The notes: generated from the letters alone by a model not told the origin. A DNA stretch of 64,000 bases from CAZQXD01 sp964597315 (GCA_964597315.1 CAZQXD010000006.1:1-64000), one strand, 5' to 3'; positions 1 through 7,486 are shown, counted from the first letter of the stretch. Made by a program: numbers and translations.

Positions 1-42
1 GACCGGCAGGCGGGCGACGCCCAGGACGCCGGGGATGCCCCG

Positions 43-183
43 GAGCCTCTGAGCCTATGAGCCTATGAGCCTATGAGCCTCTGAGCCTCTGAGCCTCTGA
101 GCCTCTGAGCCTATGAGCCTATGAGCCTATGAGCCTCTGAGCCTCTGAGCCTCTGAGCCTCTGAGCCTCTGAGCCTCTGAGCC
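43..183. repeat. 8-bp tandem repeat array (GAGCCTMT)
   Basis: Seventeen complete 8-bp units GAGCCTAT or GAGCCTCT plus a partial unit. The A and C variants are grouped, with blocks of three A-units followed by four or more C-units from 51 onward, so there is a higher-order period of about 56 bp. The unit length is not a multiple of three. No gene is recognisable around it. It looks like a slippage-prone intergenic microsatellite upstream of glpK. Confidence 0.95.
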
Positions 184-318
184 AGGATTCTCACGCCGAT
201 AATCCGGCCCACTCCGAAACCCTGGACTGGAAAATCGGCGGGGATTCCCGGGAAAGGGCCTGAACCCACAATAAAACCCCTACAATCGCAGTATAGATTT
301 CATCTGGGAGGAACACCC

Positions 319-1809
319 ATGAGCAACGCCAGCGGTCTTATGGCCATCGACCAGGGCACCACCAGCACCCGCGCCATTATTTTCGACGCTAAGGGCCAAC
401 CGGAGGCCAGCGCCCAGAAGGAATTCGGCCAGTTTTATCCCCAGGGCGGCTGGGTGGAACACGACCCCGAGGAGATCTGGGCCACTACCCTGGAGGTGTG
501 CCGGGCGGTGCTGGCTAAAACCAACCTCCAGGTGGCCGCCATCGGCATCACCAACCAGCGAGAAACTACCGTGGTCTGGGACCGGGCCACGGGGCGGCCC
601 ATCCACAACGCCATTGTCTGGCAGGACCGGCGCACCGCCGAGGTGTGTTCCGCGCTTTGGGAGGCGGGCCACGAAGCTAAGATCACCGAGCGCACCGGTC
701 TGTTGCTGGACCCGTATTTTTCCGCCACCAAGATAGCCTGGATACTGGACCACGTGGATGGCGCCCGGACCCGGGCGGAGCGGGGCGAACTGGCCTTCGG
801 CACCATCGACTCGTTTCTGTTGTGGCGACTCACCGGCGGCAAGGTCCACGCCACCGACGCCACCAACGCCTGCCGCACCCTGCTGTTCAACCTCCGCGAG
901 CAGCACTGGGACGAGCAGATGCTGGCGTTGTTCCAGGTGCCGGCGGCCCTCATGCCCGAAGTCAAGGACTGCGCCGCCGATTACGGCGCCACCGATCCGA
1001 CCCTGTTCGGCCGGGCCATCCCCATCGCCGGAGTGGCGGGCGACCAGCAGGCGGCCCTGGTGGGCCAGGCGGGCGTGGACACGGGGATGCTCAAAAGCAC
1101 CTACGGCACCGGCTGCTTTGTGATTCTCAACACCGGCGAGCAACCGGTGCGCTCCCACAACCGCCTGCTCACCACCGTGGCCTACCGGCTCGATGGCCGG
1201 GTGACCTATGCCATGGAGGGGTCCATCTTCGTGGCCGGGTCGGCTGTGCAGTGGCTGCGCGACGGCATTCATGTCATCCAGTCGGCCCGGGAGACCGAGG
1301 CCCTGGCCAGCAGTCTGTCCAGTAATAAAGGCATCTACCTGGTGCCGGCCTTTACCGGCCTGGGAGCGCCCCACTGGGACCCCCACGCCCGGGCTGCGGT
1401 GTTCGGCATGACCCGGGACACCGGCCCCGCAGAGCTTGTGCGCGCTACCTTGGAGGCGGTGTGTTATCAGACCCGGGACCTGCTGGTGGCCATGGCCAAC
1501 GACGGCGCCGTCAGCCCCAAGACTCTGCGGGTGGACGGGGGTATGGTGGGCAACGACTGGCTGTTGCAATTTCTATCCAACCTGATCGACGTGGCCGTGG
1601 AGCGCCCTCGGGTGACCGAGACCACCGCCCTGGGGGCGGCCTTCCTAGCGGGCCTTCAGGTGGGGGTGTTCGACTCCCTGGATACCCTCAAGTCCTTGTG
1701 GCGGCGGGACACCCGTTTCACGCCGGCCCTGGCCGAGGCCGAGCGCCATCAGTTGCTGCGGGGTTGGGAACAGGCCGTGGCCTGCGTCCGTGAATTCTCC
1801 ACCCACTGA
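319..1809 (+). CDS. glpK: Glycerol kinase
   Basis: Phosphorylates glycerol to sn-glycerol 3-phosphate with ATP in the cytosol, the entry step of glycerol catabolism. The 496-residue length is typical of GlpK. The FGGY-kinase nucleotide motif DQGTTSTR lies at residues 11-18, and further family blocks include GITNQRETTVVWD near 75, YGTGCF near 261 and GGMVGNDWLLQF near 405. The start is supported by GGGAGG just upstream of the ATG. No glpF or glpD lies beside it, so it appears to stand alone between a tandem repeat and an integrated element. Confidence 0.97.
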   Translation: MSNASGLMAIDQGTTSTRAIIFDAKGQPEASAQKEFGQFYPQGGWVEHDPEEIWATTLEVCRAVLAKTNLQVAAIGITNQRETTVVWDRATGRPIHNAIVWQDRRTAEVCSALWEAGHEAKITERTGLLLDPYFSATKIAWILDHVDGARTRAERGELAFGTIDSFLLWRLTGGKVHATDATNACRTLLFNLREQHWDEQMLALFQVPAALMPEVKDCAADYGATDPTLFGRAIPIAGVAGDQQAALVGQAGVDTGMLKSTYGTGCFVILNTGEQPVRSHNRLLTTVAYRLDGRVTYAMEGSIFVAGSAVQWLRDGIHVIQSARETEALASSLSSNKGIYLVPAFTGLGAPHWDPHARAAVFGMTRDTGPAELVRATLEAVCYQTRDLLVAMANDGAVSPKTLRVDGGMVGNDWLLQFLSNLIDVAVERPRVTETTALGAAFLAGLQVGVFDSLDTLKSLWRRDTRFTPALAEAERHQLLRGWEQAVACVREFSTH

Positions 1810-1989
1810 TGGACTAACTGGAGCTGCCGCGACACTGACCCCGGAGTTTTTCCACGAGACCAAAAGCATCGCGGCCCAGGAACTGGCTAGAAACGGCGAG
1901 ATTCCGGTTCTGAAGCGGCGGCTGGCCAAAGGACTTGGGACTGGTTTTGGACGGTGTCTGCTTCCCCGAATACCGAACATGGGGAGGGT

Positions 1990-2075
1990 TGTCTTGGGAT
2001 ACGCTTTTCAAGCGATTCTGGAGAGCCTGGCCCAACGGGAAGCGTCGGAGCGGTTGGATCAAGGTCAACGATTTA
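1990..2075 (+). pseudogene. Remnant of a lysozyme-like gene start
   Basis: This stretch resembles the start of the lysozyme-domain gene at 14091, including its leader: GGGAGGGTTG before TGGGATACG here, GGGAGAGTTG before TGGGATACG there. Both then share CCTGGCCCAACGGGA and GGTCAA spaced alike. The encoded ESLAQREASERLDQ here parallels EDLAQRESSGQLDK there. The likeness is lost after about 80 bases. The rest of 1810-2098 holds no gene I recognise. It lies just outside the left attachment repeat, so it may be debris of an older, related insertion. Confidence 0.6.
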
Positions 2076-2098
2076 AACCAGACCAGTTCAGCGCCAAG

Positions 2099-2171
2099 CA
2101 ATGCTTGCCCCTGAACCCTAACTGGAGCTGGCGGCAGGAATCGAACCCGCGACCTGCTGATTACAAATCAG
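2099..2171 (-). repeat. Left attachment repeat with tRNA-Thr 3' fragment
   Basis: Identical to 18949-19021 except for two bases in the 24 bp outside the tRNA. Positions 2123-2171 are the exact 3' 49 nt of the tRNA-Thr gene, from CCA through the T arm to the 3' half of the anticodon arm. Identity stops at 2172, within the anticodon stem. This is the expected scar of a tRNA-targeting tyrosine recombinase and is not a functional tRNA. Confidence 0.92.
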
Positions 2172-2224
2172 AGGTCTAGGTCTTGCTAGTACTCTATGCG
2201 AACCCCTCCTAAAAGGAGGTCTGC

Positions 2225-2326
2225 ATGACCACTACTTTAACCTGTTTCTTAAACAAATACAGCTTGAACCAAACTCCACTAGCGGCCAAGCACAAAAAGT
2301 TGCGGCGCTGTTCCGTAAATAATTGA
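2225..2326 (+). CDS. Small hypothetical ORF at the left end of the element (33 aa)
   Basis: An ATG frame of 33 codons directly preceded by a perfect Shine-Dalgarno AAGGAGGT (2212-2219, five bases before the ATG). The Shine-Dalgarno also forms one arm of a small hairpin (CCTCCT/AGGAGG, 2203-2217), which could mask it. The product begins MTTTLTCFLNKYSLNQ and ends in a basic patch (KHKKLRR). It ends 21 bp before the DUF2857 gene. No family is recognised; a leader peptide or small DNA-binding protein is possible. The ribosome site is the main support. Confidence 0.4.
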   Translation: MTTTLTCFLNKYSLNQTPLAAKHKKLRRCSVNN

Positions 2327-2347
2327 TTTGCTAGGGAGTAGGCGATC

Positions 2348-2905
2348 ATGCTCGACCGTAATAGCGCGGCGGAACTGTCATTCCGCCTGTTCCTCCAGTC
2401 GCTTCAAAGCGACAATCCTCAAAATCTATCCAGTCTGGGCATCGCGGTTGATGAAATCAGGGCTATCGAAGGCATGACCCTGAAGCAATTACAGCATTTA
2501 GCCAGATTTGGTAGCCAGTACTTAGAACTCCGCATCAATAGAACTCATTTTTGCAGAGCCTTGGCCCATGTCCAAAACCAGAACCTATCCCAGGCTCAGC
2601 GGCAATCTCTACAAGATCAGCTGGTGTTACGAGGGGCACCGATGGAAATGCTGCGTACCCTGGTCGGCATGGATCGCCGAGAGTTCTCCGAGCTGCGCCG
2701 GCGGCATGGCATCCATGGAAAAGGGAGACCGAGGACGCCCACCGAGGGCGAGCTTGAGGTCTTGTATCGAAACTGGCGCGAAACGGCTGCCTTGCCAGAC
2801 GCCGAGCGATATCTGGCGCTGGCCGAGGCGACAGGGTTGTCGCTGGCCGTCATCTGGGCGGAAACCCATGAATTGCGGGGCGGCTTAGGGGAGGTGGCGC
2901 CGTGA
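2348..2905 (+). CDS. DUF2857-family ICE protein
   Basis: A 185-residue soluble protein of unknown function. The central pattern (LRGAPMEMLRTLVGMDRREF near residues 96-115, then RRRHGI) and the C-terminal LAEATGLSLAVIWAE fit the DUF2857 proteins found near the replication and partition end of PFGI-1-type elements, where MxxLFGL-like helix-turn-helix segments recur. The next gene starts at 2902 inside the last codons of this one, so the two are probably translationally coupled. A DNA-binding role is inference from the helix-turn-helix-like segment. Confidence 0.7.
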   Translation: MLDRNSAAELSFRLFLQSLQSDNPQNLSSLGIAVDEIRAIEGMTLKQLQHLARFGSQYLELRINRTHFCRALAHVQNQNLSQAQRQSLQDQLVLRGAPMEMLRTLVGMDRREFSELRRRHGIHGKGRPRTPTEGELEVLYRNWRETAALPDAERYLALAEATGLSLAVIWAETHELRGGLGEVAP

Positions 2906-4037
2906 ACACGATTGTAAATCACATCGGCGCCATTCACTTCGAGGGCAATATCGTCCCACACGAGTGGTATGACCGGATCAAACTGCCGAGCGGCAAAACT
3001 GATCTGGTGGCAATCACTATTTTAGCCGAGATCGTCTATTGGTATCGGCCGGTCAAGGCACTAAGCCATCAGGACGGTCGTCCGCTGCCGCCGCGCGCAA
3101 AATTCCAGGGCGATATGTTCAAGGGCGGCGCGAGCTATTTCATGGCCAAGTTCGGGCTGACCAAGGAGCAGGCCCGGACGGCGCTCCGGCGCCTGGAGAG
3201 CCAGAACCTGATCCGGCGTGAATACAGGGTGATCGAACAGCAATTCTCCGGCGACATCTACAACGTGTCGTTCGTGGAGCCGGTGCCTGAACGGATATTG
3301 GAGATCACGCACCCGGCCAAATCCGTTGCGCCACCCACGGCGCCGACCGATGGACAGCCGCTGGCGCCGGTCTCTGAGGGGGGGTGTCTCAGAACACCGG
3401 GGGGGGTGTCTCAGAACACTGGGGGGGGTCCCAACACGCCCTTACGGAGATTAATAAAGAGATTAATAAAACAACAACTACCACCACTGCCAAAGGTGGG
3501 GAGAATGCCGATCCCATGGACCACGGTCGTGGTGGTAGTGGTGAAACGGAGAATGGGAAAGAGCCCACGCCCACAGCGAGAACCAACCTCGAACGAACTG
3601 AACCGGGGGAGTGGATTCCTCCCGAGGGACTGACACCTGCCGAAGCGGCTGCCGCCCTGGAGCGGATCAGGGTGATCCCCGATATCGCCCAGGATCTCCT
3701 GGACGAGCTGGCGGGGCAGATATCCGCGAAACGCCAGGCCGGCCGCAGAATCGATCCGATTCCGTATCTGGACGGGCTGATACGCAGAGCCCGATCTGGA
3801 ACGTTCACGCTATCGCGAGGGCTAGTAGTGCGCGAAAGGGCGGCTCAGCGAAAGCGGGTGGAGGCAGCCAACCGGCGCAACGAGACGTTGGGAAGGTCGG
3901 GCTTAGGGGGTGTGCGTACTGTCGAGGGGGCGCGAATACCAAAGTCTCCGGCCGCTGGGGCGGGAGAGCGCTTTCGGATGGAGCGACAGATGCTCCGAGA
4001 GGCTTTGATTCCACACCGGACAGCGCATCAGGCTTGA
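2902..4037 (+). pseudogene. Replication-initiator-like protein, apparent -1 frameshift in a poly-G tract
   Basis: Two overlapping frames make one probable protein of about 378 residues. The 5' frame (2902-3633) has a winged-helix-like N-terminal region (YFMAKFGLTKEQARTALRRL near residues 76-95) like phage and plasmid replication initiators. The 3' frame (about 3384-4037) has the expected linker (TEINKEINKTTTTTT) and a conserved tail (LERIRVIPDIAQDLL...IPYLDGLIRRA). The shift falls at a run of seven G (3378-3384); eight G, as in the next two tracts, would join the frames exactly. G GGG GGG is also a possible -1 slippery site. Start overlaps the DUF2857 gene. Function is inferred. Confidence 0.62.
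3378..3428 (+). repeat. Three poly-G tracts in short direct repeats
   Basis: G7 (3378-3384), G8 (3399-3406) and G8 (3421-3428) are separated by copies of TGTCTCAGAACAC plus one or two bases, forming imperfect 22-bp repeats inside the replication-like gene. Homopolymeric G runs of this length are prone to replication slippage and also to sequencing error. The first tract decides whether the full-length protein is encoded. Confidence 0.9.
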
Positions 4038-4054
4038 GCGGATAGGAGATTGAA

Positions 4055-4786
4055 ATGCCTAAACAAAATACAAGCCCCTCTCGGCAGAAAGCCGAATCGA
4101 CTGCTTCACCCGGTCCTTTGCGCGGCGATGCCAATCTGGTGATTCAGACTCGACAGGCGCAGCGCCTGATCGATGGACGATTGCCCAGCGCCGGCGGAAA
4201 ACCGTTCATACCGGGCCTGTTTCATTTCGCCACGGCGGCAGGTCGTATCTGGGGCGCGGCAGCATTGGACGACCCCTGGGGGGACTGGTTCCTGTTGCGG
4301 CTGGAAGACGGTCTGCGGACGGCACGGGAGGACGTGCGGAGCAGTCGTGAGCGGGTGGCGACTCAGTGGGAGGGCATTAGCATCGACGTCGAAATTGCTC
4401 GCTCTGTTCAACCGATGCGGATTCCGCTGGGGTTTTCGACACCTTACGGATTTATGGCTGCCTACCTCTGCGCGGATTTCGATGCCCTGGCCTGTGCGGT
4501 TCTGACGGCTCGACATGTGGGCCTGCTGGCGCGGGAGGACGCCGAACGCACCCTGCGCCAGGCCGTTCGATCGGTCAGACGGGCTTTTTTGCTGGCATCG
4601 AGGTACAGACAACTGGGTGTTACACGCGATGAGATGGGTACGACTGCGGCCCAGAGCGCCCGGACGGCTATGGGCGATCCGCCAGCGGAGGTGCTGGCGG
4701 GTATGTGGAGGGCGGAGCATGCTCCGCGGATTACAAGGGTGGCCCCGAAGGCAAAACAGGATAGTGGACCAGGAAACCACGCATGA
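4055..4786 (+). CDS. ICE protein, TIGR03761 (PFL_4669) family
   Basis: A 243-residue cytosolic protein matching the PFL_4669 family of integrating conjugative elements: N-terminal LRGDANLVIQTRQAQRLIDGR, then IPGLFHFATAAGRIW and DDPWGDWFLLRLEDGL (residues 71-90), which are hallmark blocks of the family. Its function is unknown; in complete ICEs it sits between the replication gene and the ssb/topoisomerase genes, suggesting a DNA-processing role. Here ssb and topoisomerase are missing. A start codon of a further small ORF overlaps its stop (ATGA). Confidence 0.82.
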   Translation: MPKQNTSPSRQKAESTASPGPLRGDANLVIQTRQAQRLIDGRLPSAGGKPFIPGLFHFATAAGRIWGAAALDDPWGDWFLLRLEDGLRTAREDVRSSRERVATQWEGISIDVEIARSVQPMRIPLGFSTPYGFMAAYLCADFDALACAVLTARHVGLLAREDAERTLRQAVRSVRRAFLLASRYRQLGVTRDEMGTTAAQSARTAMGDPPAEVLAGMWRAEHAPRITRVAPKAKQDSGPGNHA

Positions 4787-4971
4787 ACGACCATCCCAAC
4801 CGGGTCGGCGCCACGCCGCCCATCGAGGCCAGGCAGGCGCCCCTCAATGCCCACTTCGACGGCGGGCACTGTCCGAGGCCGGTGCGGATCACCTTTTCCC
4901 CCAGCGGTTTATTGTGCAAGTGCTGGGCAACGGCGTTCCCAGGGCAATGGGGGAGTGGGCAGCGGGCGTGA
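4783..4971 (+). CDS. Small hypothetical ORF, possibly frameshifted
   Basis: Starts in an ATGA overlap with the TIGR03761 gene, which suggests coupled translation. The 62-residue product (MNDHPNRVGATPPIEARQ...) is not recognised. After a C5 run (near 4901-4905) another frame continues to a stop at 5048 (RFIVQVLGNGVPRAMGEW and onward), so a single-base change could make an 88-residue protein of more natural composition. The intact form cannot be told from this sequence alone. Confidence 0.4.
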   Translation: MNDHPNRVGATPPIEARQAPLNAHFDGGHCPRPVRITFSPSGLLCKCWATAFPGQWGSGQRA

Positions 4972-5053
4972 TCCTGAACCAGTACCACACTAACGGGATC
5001 GATGTGCGTCATCCTGCTAAACTGGGGGCAGTTGCAACCACCACGTAGTGGCA

Positions 5054-5104
5054 GCGCCTTCGTCGGACCGTCAACAGGCGCAGCGGCCTTCGGGCTGCCG
5101 GTCC
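5054..5104 (+). ncRNA. Structured leader with pseudoknot, copy A
   Basis: Helix P1 is GCGCCT 5054-5059 with AGGCGC 5076-5081. Its loop holds GGACCG (5065-5070), complementary to CGGTCC (5099-5104). Between them is hairpin P2, GCGGCC/GGCTGC closed by TTCG (5083-5098). P2 abuts the pseudoknot strand, so they could stack. The same design recurs at 6435 and 16441 with compensatory changes. GC hairpins follow (CCCC/GGGG near 5118, CTCCCC/GGGGAG near 5135). It lies 5' of the DUF1640 and radC genes; the known radC RNA motif has similar placement, but identity is unproven. Confidence 0.72.
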
Positions 5105-5194
5105 ATCCTTCCACGCACCCCTTGGGGCATTCGCCTCCCCAGGGGAGAGCGGTTTGCCTCGGGTGGATCATCAGACCCACACAGGAGAATCGCT

Positions 5195-5530
5195 ATGGGC
5201 AGCCCCATGTTCGATACGTTGAGTTATTCCAAACGTCTCAGGGAGGCCGGTGTACCAGAGGCACAGGCTGAGGCCCATGCCACGCTGTTGATTGAGGCGG
5301 TTCAGGAAAACCTGGCCACCAAACAGGATGTTGCTGAACTGAAGCGGGATATTGCCGAGGTTCATGGGCGCATTGATGGTCTCAAAACGGAACTGAAGCG
5401 GGATATCGCAGATGTTCGGACCGAGTTGAAGCGGGATCTGGTCGTACTGGAGAACCGCATGACCATAAAGCTGGGCTGGATGCTAACGGCGGCGGTGGCG
5501 GCTATGGCTACGCTGACCAAGCTGCTTTAG
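5195..5530 (+). CDS. DUF1640-like coiled-coil protein with C-terminal membrane anchor
   Basis: A 111-residue protein whose ATG is preceded by CAGGAG. The N-terminal part (YSKRLREAGVPEAQAEAHA) is followed by a heptad region with near-repeats (LKRDIAEVHGRID, LKTELKRDIADV, TELKRDLVVLE), a long coiled coil. It ends in a hydrophobic segment (LGWMLTAAVAAMATLTKLL) that should anchor it in the inner membrane. This fits DUF1640/CCDC90-type proteins common in proteobacterial accessory DNA; their role is unknown. It follows pseudoknot copy A and precedes radC on the same strand. Confidence 0.75.
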   Translation: MGSPMFDTLSYSKRLREAGVPEAQAEAHATLLIEAVQENLATKQDVAELKRDIAEVHGRIDGLKTELKRDIADVRTELKRDLVVLENRMTIKLGWMLTAAVAAMATLTKLL

Positions 5531-5705
5531 GCAGCATCTTTCAAGCTGTCGGTCCATTATCCAATCAACTCTCCCTCTCGGGGGAGCATCTTTCACTTCC
5601 CACCGGGGACGCTCTCCCCGTTGGGGTCGGCGTGCCTCTTATCTACTAACCCTTACCGGGGACGCTCCCCCGGTGGGTGGCGTCTTCGGGATTCTGGAGG
5701 CGGAT
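5531..5705 (+). promoter_or_regulatory. Hairpin-rich leader before radC
   Basis: No gene. It holds GCTGTCGGTCC (5545-5555), identical to the 3' part of pseudoknot copy B, without a clear 5' half, so possibly a truncated fourth copy. Three G/C hairpins follow: CTCCC/GGGAG near 5570, GGGGA/TCCCC near 5606, and CCGGGG/CCCCGG near 5657-5674. This pattern of hairpins downstream of the conserved element resembles copies A and B. Confidence 0.5.
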
Positions 5706-6320
5706 ATGGATGTTAGAGAAATGGCGTTCCAGTACCACACAGATGTGAATCTGTTGGCCACGCTGATTTGTGACGGCACCCGGGTGCAGGCAATCAATGC
5801 AGCCGGGCATTTACTGAGGCAGTTTGGTAGTCTTCGCGCCCTGATGGACGCCGACGCCAGGTCGGTCGGTGGTGCCAAGCATGCCAAGTTACAGGCGGCC
5901 ATGGAACTGGCGCGCCGAGTCCTGGAAGAGACCATGGAGCGGTGCGATACATTGAGGCAGGTTTCTACGACGAGGGAATACCTCATGCTCCGGCTCCGCC
6001 ACCACCCTGATGAGGTGTTTGCGGTGCTGTTTCTGGACATTCGCAACCGGGTAATCGCCTATGAAGAGCTGTTCTTCGGCACCATCGACGGCGCTTCGGT
6101 CCACCCGCGCCAGGTGGTCAGGCGCACCCTGCACCACAACGCCGCAGCCCTGATCCTGGCCCACAACCACCCTTCGGGAGTGGCCGAGCCCAGCCGCGCC
6201 GATGAGCAGATCACCCAGCGCCTCAAGGAGGCCCTGGGGTTGATCGACGTCCGGGTATTGGATCATTTCGTGATCGGCGACGGGGAAAGTGTTTCCTTTG
6301 CCGAGCGGGGGTTGATCTAG
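5706..6320 (+). CDS. radC: RadC family JAB1/MPN-domain protein
   Basis: A 204-residue RadC-type protein. The N-terminal third is the helix-hairpin-helix-like segment (LRQFGSLRALMDADARSVGG). The C-terminal MPN domain has the metal motif AHNHPSG with the following acidic residue (SRADEQIT) and the upstream Glu region (YEELFFGT). Such proteins are frequent in integrative elements and phages, where their role is unclear despite the DNA-repair name. The start at 5706 has TGGAGG seven bases upstream. It is preceded by a hairpin-rich leader related to the element's pseudoknot copies. Confidence 0.93.
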   Translation: MDVREMAFQYHTDVNLLATLICDGTRVQAINAAGHLLRQFGSLRALMDADARSVGGAKHAKLQAAMELARRVLEETMERCDTLRQVSTTREYLMLRLRHHPDEVFAVLFLDIRNRVIAYEELFFGTIDGASVHPRQVVRRTLHHNAAALILAHNHPSGVAEPSRADEQITQRLKEALGLIDVRVLDHFVIGDGESVSFAERGLI

Positions 6321-6434
6321 CCCACCTACCCTTTCTGCCGACGCGAACAGCGCCGGCGGGATAGGGTTTCCCATCCGGCTGTTGTATTCTCTTTCCCGTT
6401 TACCCGTGGCCACTGCGGTCAATCAGTGGCACAA

Positions 6435-6485
6435 GCGCCTTAGTCGGGCCGTCAACAGGCGCAGCAGCTCTCGGGCTGTCGGTCC
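6435..6485 (+). ncRNA. Structured leader with pseudoknot, copy B
   Basis: P1 is GCGCCT 6435-6440 with AGGCGC 6457-6462; P2 is GCAGCT/GGCTGT with a CTCG loop (6464-6479); the pseudoknot pairs GGGCCG (6446-6451) with CGGTCC (6480-6485), including one G-U pair. Spacers match copy A exactly: five nt before and five after the loop strand, one nt between P1 and P2, none between P2 and the pseudoknot strand. Confidence 0.75.
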
Positions 6486-6710
6486 ACACCCGCTGTCTTT
6501 GCCTCGGCTTCTCCCTGGCGAGCCGGGGAATTACCAGGCCATGGATCTAGTGGTCTCCATGGTGTCCCCTGGGCGGCGGCTACACCTCCACATCGACCAT
6601 CCGTGGTCATTTTCCACCGCGACCGGCTCTCACCTTGGGAGCCGGTCACTTTGGCTATCTGCCACGGGCAGTCTGAAGCCCTTTCCAAGCGTCTCCTTTT
6701 AGAGACAATA
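6486..6710 (+). promoter_or_regulatory. Hairpin-rich non-coding region after copy B
   Basis: No gene is supported. Stem-loops visible include GACCGGCTC (6621-6629) with GAGCCGGTC (6639-6647), a nine-pair stem with a nine-base loop, and a weaker CTCGGCTT/GAGCCGGGG arm near 6501-6527. This continues the pattern of several stem-loops 3' of each pseudoknot copy. Transcript leader, single-stranded-DNA promoter or transfer origin are all possible. Confidence 0.45.
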
Positions 6711-6720
6711 TCAATAACCA

Positions 6721-6774
6721 TGCCAAAAAATCGAAAAAAAGTGTACAAACCCTTTGTACACCTTTTCTATTGAC
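6721..6774 (+). repeat. 54-bp direct repeat, copy 1, with palindromic operator
   Basis: Matches 6875-6928 at 50 of 54 positions. It contains a perfect inverted repeat GTGTACAAA-CCC-TTTGTACAC at 6741-6761. The copy ends in TTGAC followed by A, a good -35 hexamer (TTGACA, 6770-6775). The region is AT-rich compared with its surroundings. A repressor-bound promoter, iteron or transfer-origin element is possible. Confidence 0.85.
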
Positions 6775-6834
6775 AAATGACTTCAGAGTTGTTCCACGCC
6801 AAATTTCTCTTTTTCTGTTTCTTTATTTTTCAGG

Positions 6835-6871
6835 CACTTGCTTTTTTTATAATTGTCGAAAAAAGCAAGTG
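6835..6871. repeat. 13-bp perfect inverted repeat (AT-rich cruciform)
   Basis: CACTTGCTTTTTT (6835-6847) and AAAAAAGCAAGTG (6859-6871) are exact reverse complements with an 11-base loop; GGCAC and GTGCC just outside extend the symmetry with a bulge. The T-run and A-run could make it a bidirectional terminator, or it could be a nick-region hairpin, as it lies between the two 54-bp direct repeats. Confidence 0.85.
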
Positions 6872-6874
6872 TCG

Positions 6875-6928
6875 TGCCAAAAAATCGGAAAAAAGTGCGC
6901 AAACCCTTTGTACACCTTTTCTATAGAC
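6875..6928 (+). repeat. 54-bp direct repeat, copy 2
   Basis: Second copy of the 6721-6774 repeat. Its inner palindrome is imperfect (GTGCGCAAA against TTTGTACAC) and the terminal TTGAC is changed to TAGAC, so the -35-like hexamer is lost. It lies about 120 bp upstream of the TIGR03748 gene. Confidence 0.85.
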
Positions 6929-6999
6929 GCCGCCCCCTAACTGACGACAAGCTATTTCCGCGCTGCCTACTCCCTAGCAAAGAAACGGGAGCGCACCTT

Positions 7000-7023
7000 G
7001 GCCCGCGCCTCCGGGCGCGGGCC
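7000..7023. promoter_or_regulatory. Perfect 10-bp GC hairpin before the conjugation-like operon
   Basis: GGCCCGCGCC (7000-7009), loop TCCG, GGCGCGGGCC (7014-7023). It lies 27 bp before the first gene of the 7.0-12.4 kb operon. No T-run follows, so an intrinsic terminator is unlikely; a leader structure or protein site is more plausible. Confidence 0.6.
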
Positions 7024-7049
7024 TTCCCTCGGGCACATAAGGAATTGGA

Positions 7050-7484
7050 ATGGAGATGCACAGGACAGCCCTTCTAATAGCAGCAGCGGCAACAGCCTTC
7101 ACCGCCCTGGCGGATTCCCCAGTGGTCCAGGCAGGCCGCTACATGGCCCTTATCGCTGCCCCTACTGCGGCTCAGGTCGATCCCCTAGCAGAGATCGTGA
7201 CTCTGGCATTTCCGCCCCTGGTGCGGGATGTGGGTGGAGCGGTGGGGCTGTTGCTTTCCCCCAGCGGCTACCGGCTGGCGCCGCCCGAGCATGCCGGGCC
7301 GGAGCTAGCCACGGTGTTGGCATTGCCGCTGCCGGATGTGCAGCGTCGGTTGGGGCCGCTATCGCGTCTGGATGCCTTACAGGTGCTGGCCGGACCAGCC
7401 CTGCGGGTGGTGGTGGATCGGCGGCATCGCTGGATCACAGTCGAGCCGCTGCCTGCCTGGCGGGTACTGGGCGGAGCGCCCTGA
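7050..7484 (+). CDS. PilL-like ICE protein, TIGR03748 family
   Basis: A 144-residue exported protein with a signal-peptide-like start (ALLIAAAATAFTALA). The mature part follows the PilL N-terminal family of PFGI-1-type ICEs: GRYMALIAAPTAAQVDPL, then GDALxxLLxxSGYRL-like GGAVGLLLSPSGYRLAPPE, then ALPLPDVQRRLGPLSRLDAL and LAGPALRVVVDRRHRWITVE. In full ICEs it begins the type IV pilus or secretion gene block; no pil genes follow here. AAGGA lies six bases before the ATG; a second ATG is at 7056. It heads an operon of overlapping genes reaching 12381. Confidence 0.8.
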   Translation: MEMHRTALLIAAAATAFTALADSPVVQAGRYMALIAAPTAAQVDPLAEIVTLAFPPLVRDVGGAVGLLLSPSGYRLAPPEHAGPELATVLALPLPDVQRRLGPLSRLDALQVLAGPALRVVVDRRHRWITVEPLPAWRVLGGAP

Positions 7485-7486
7485 CG

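Noticed and set aside
43..183. Possible CRISPR array
   Set aside because: Units are 8 bp with no unique spacers and no cas genes nearby.
280..1569. Long antisense frame over glpK
   Set aside because: Shadow of glpK; composition is typical of an opposite-strand frame and there is no ribosome site.
2123..2171. A second tRNA-Thr gene
   Set aside because: Only the 3' 49 nt are present; the acceptor 5' strand and D arm are missing.
1790..2179. 129-codon frame overlapping the glpK end and the tRNA fragment
   Set aside because: It runs through the attachment repeat and tRNA piece; only its lysozyme-like segment is meaningful, as a remnant.
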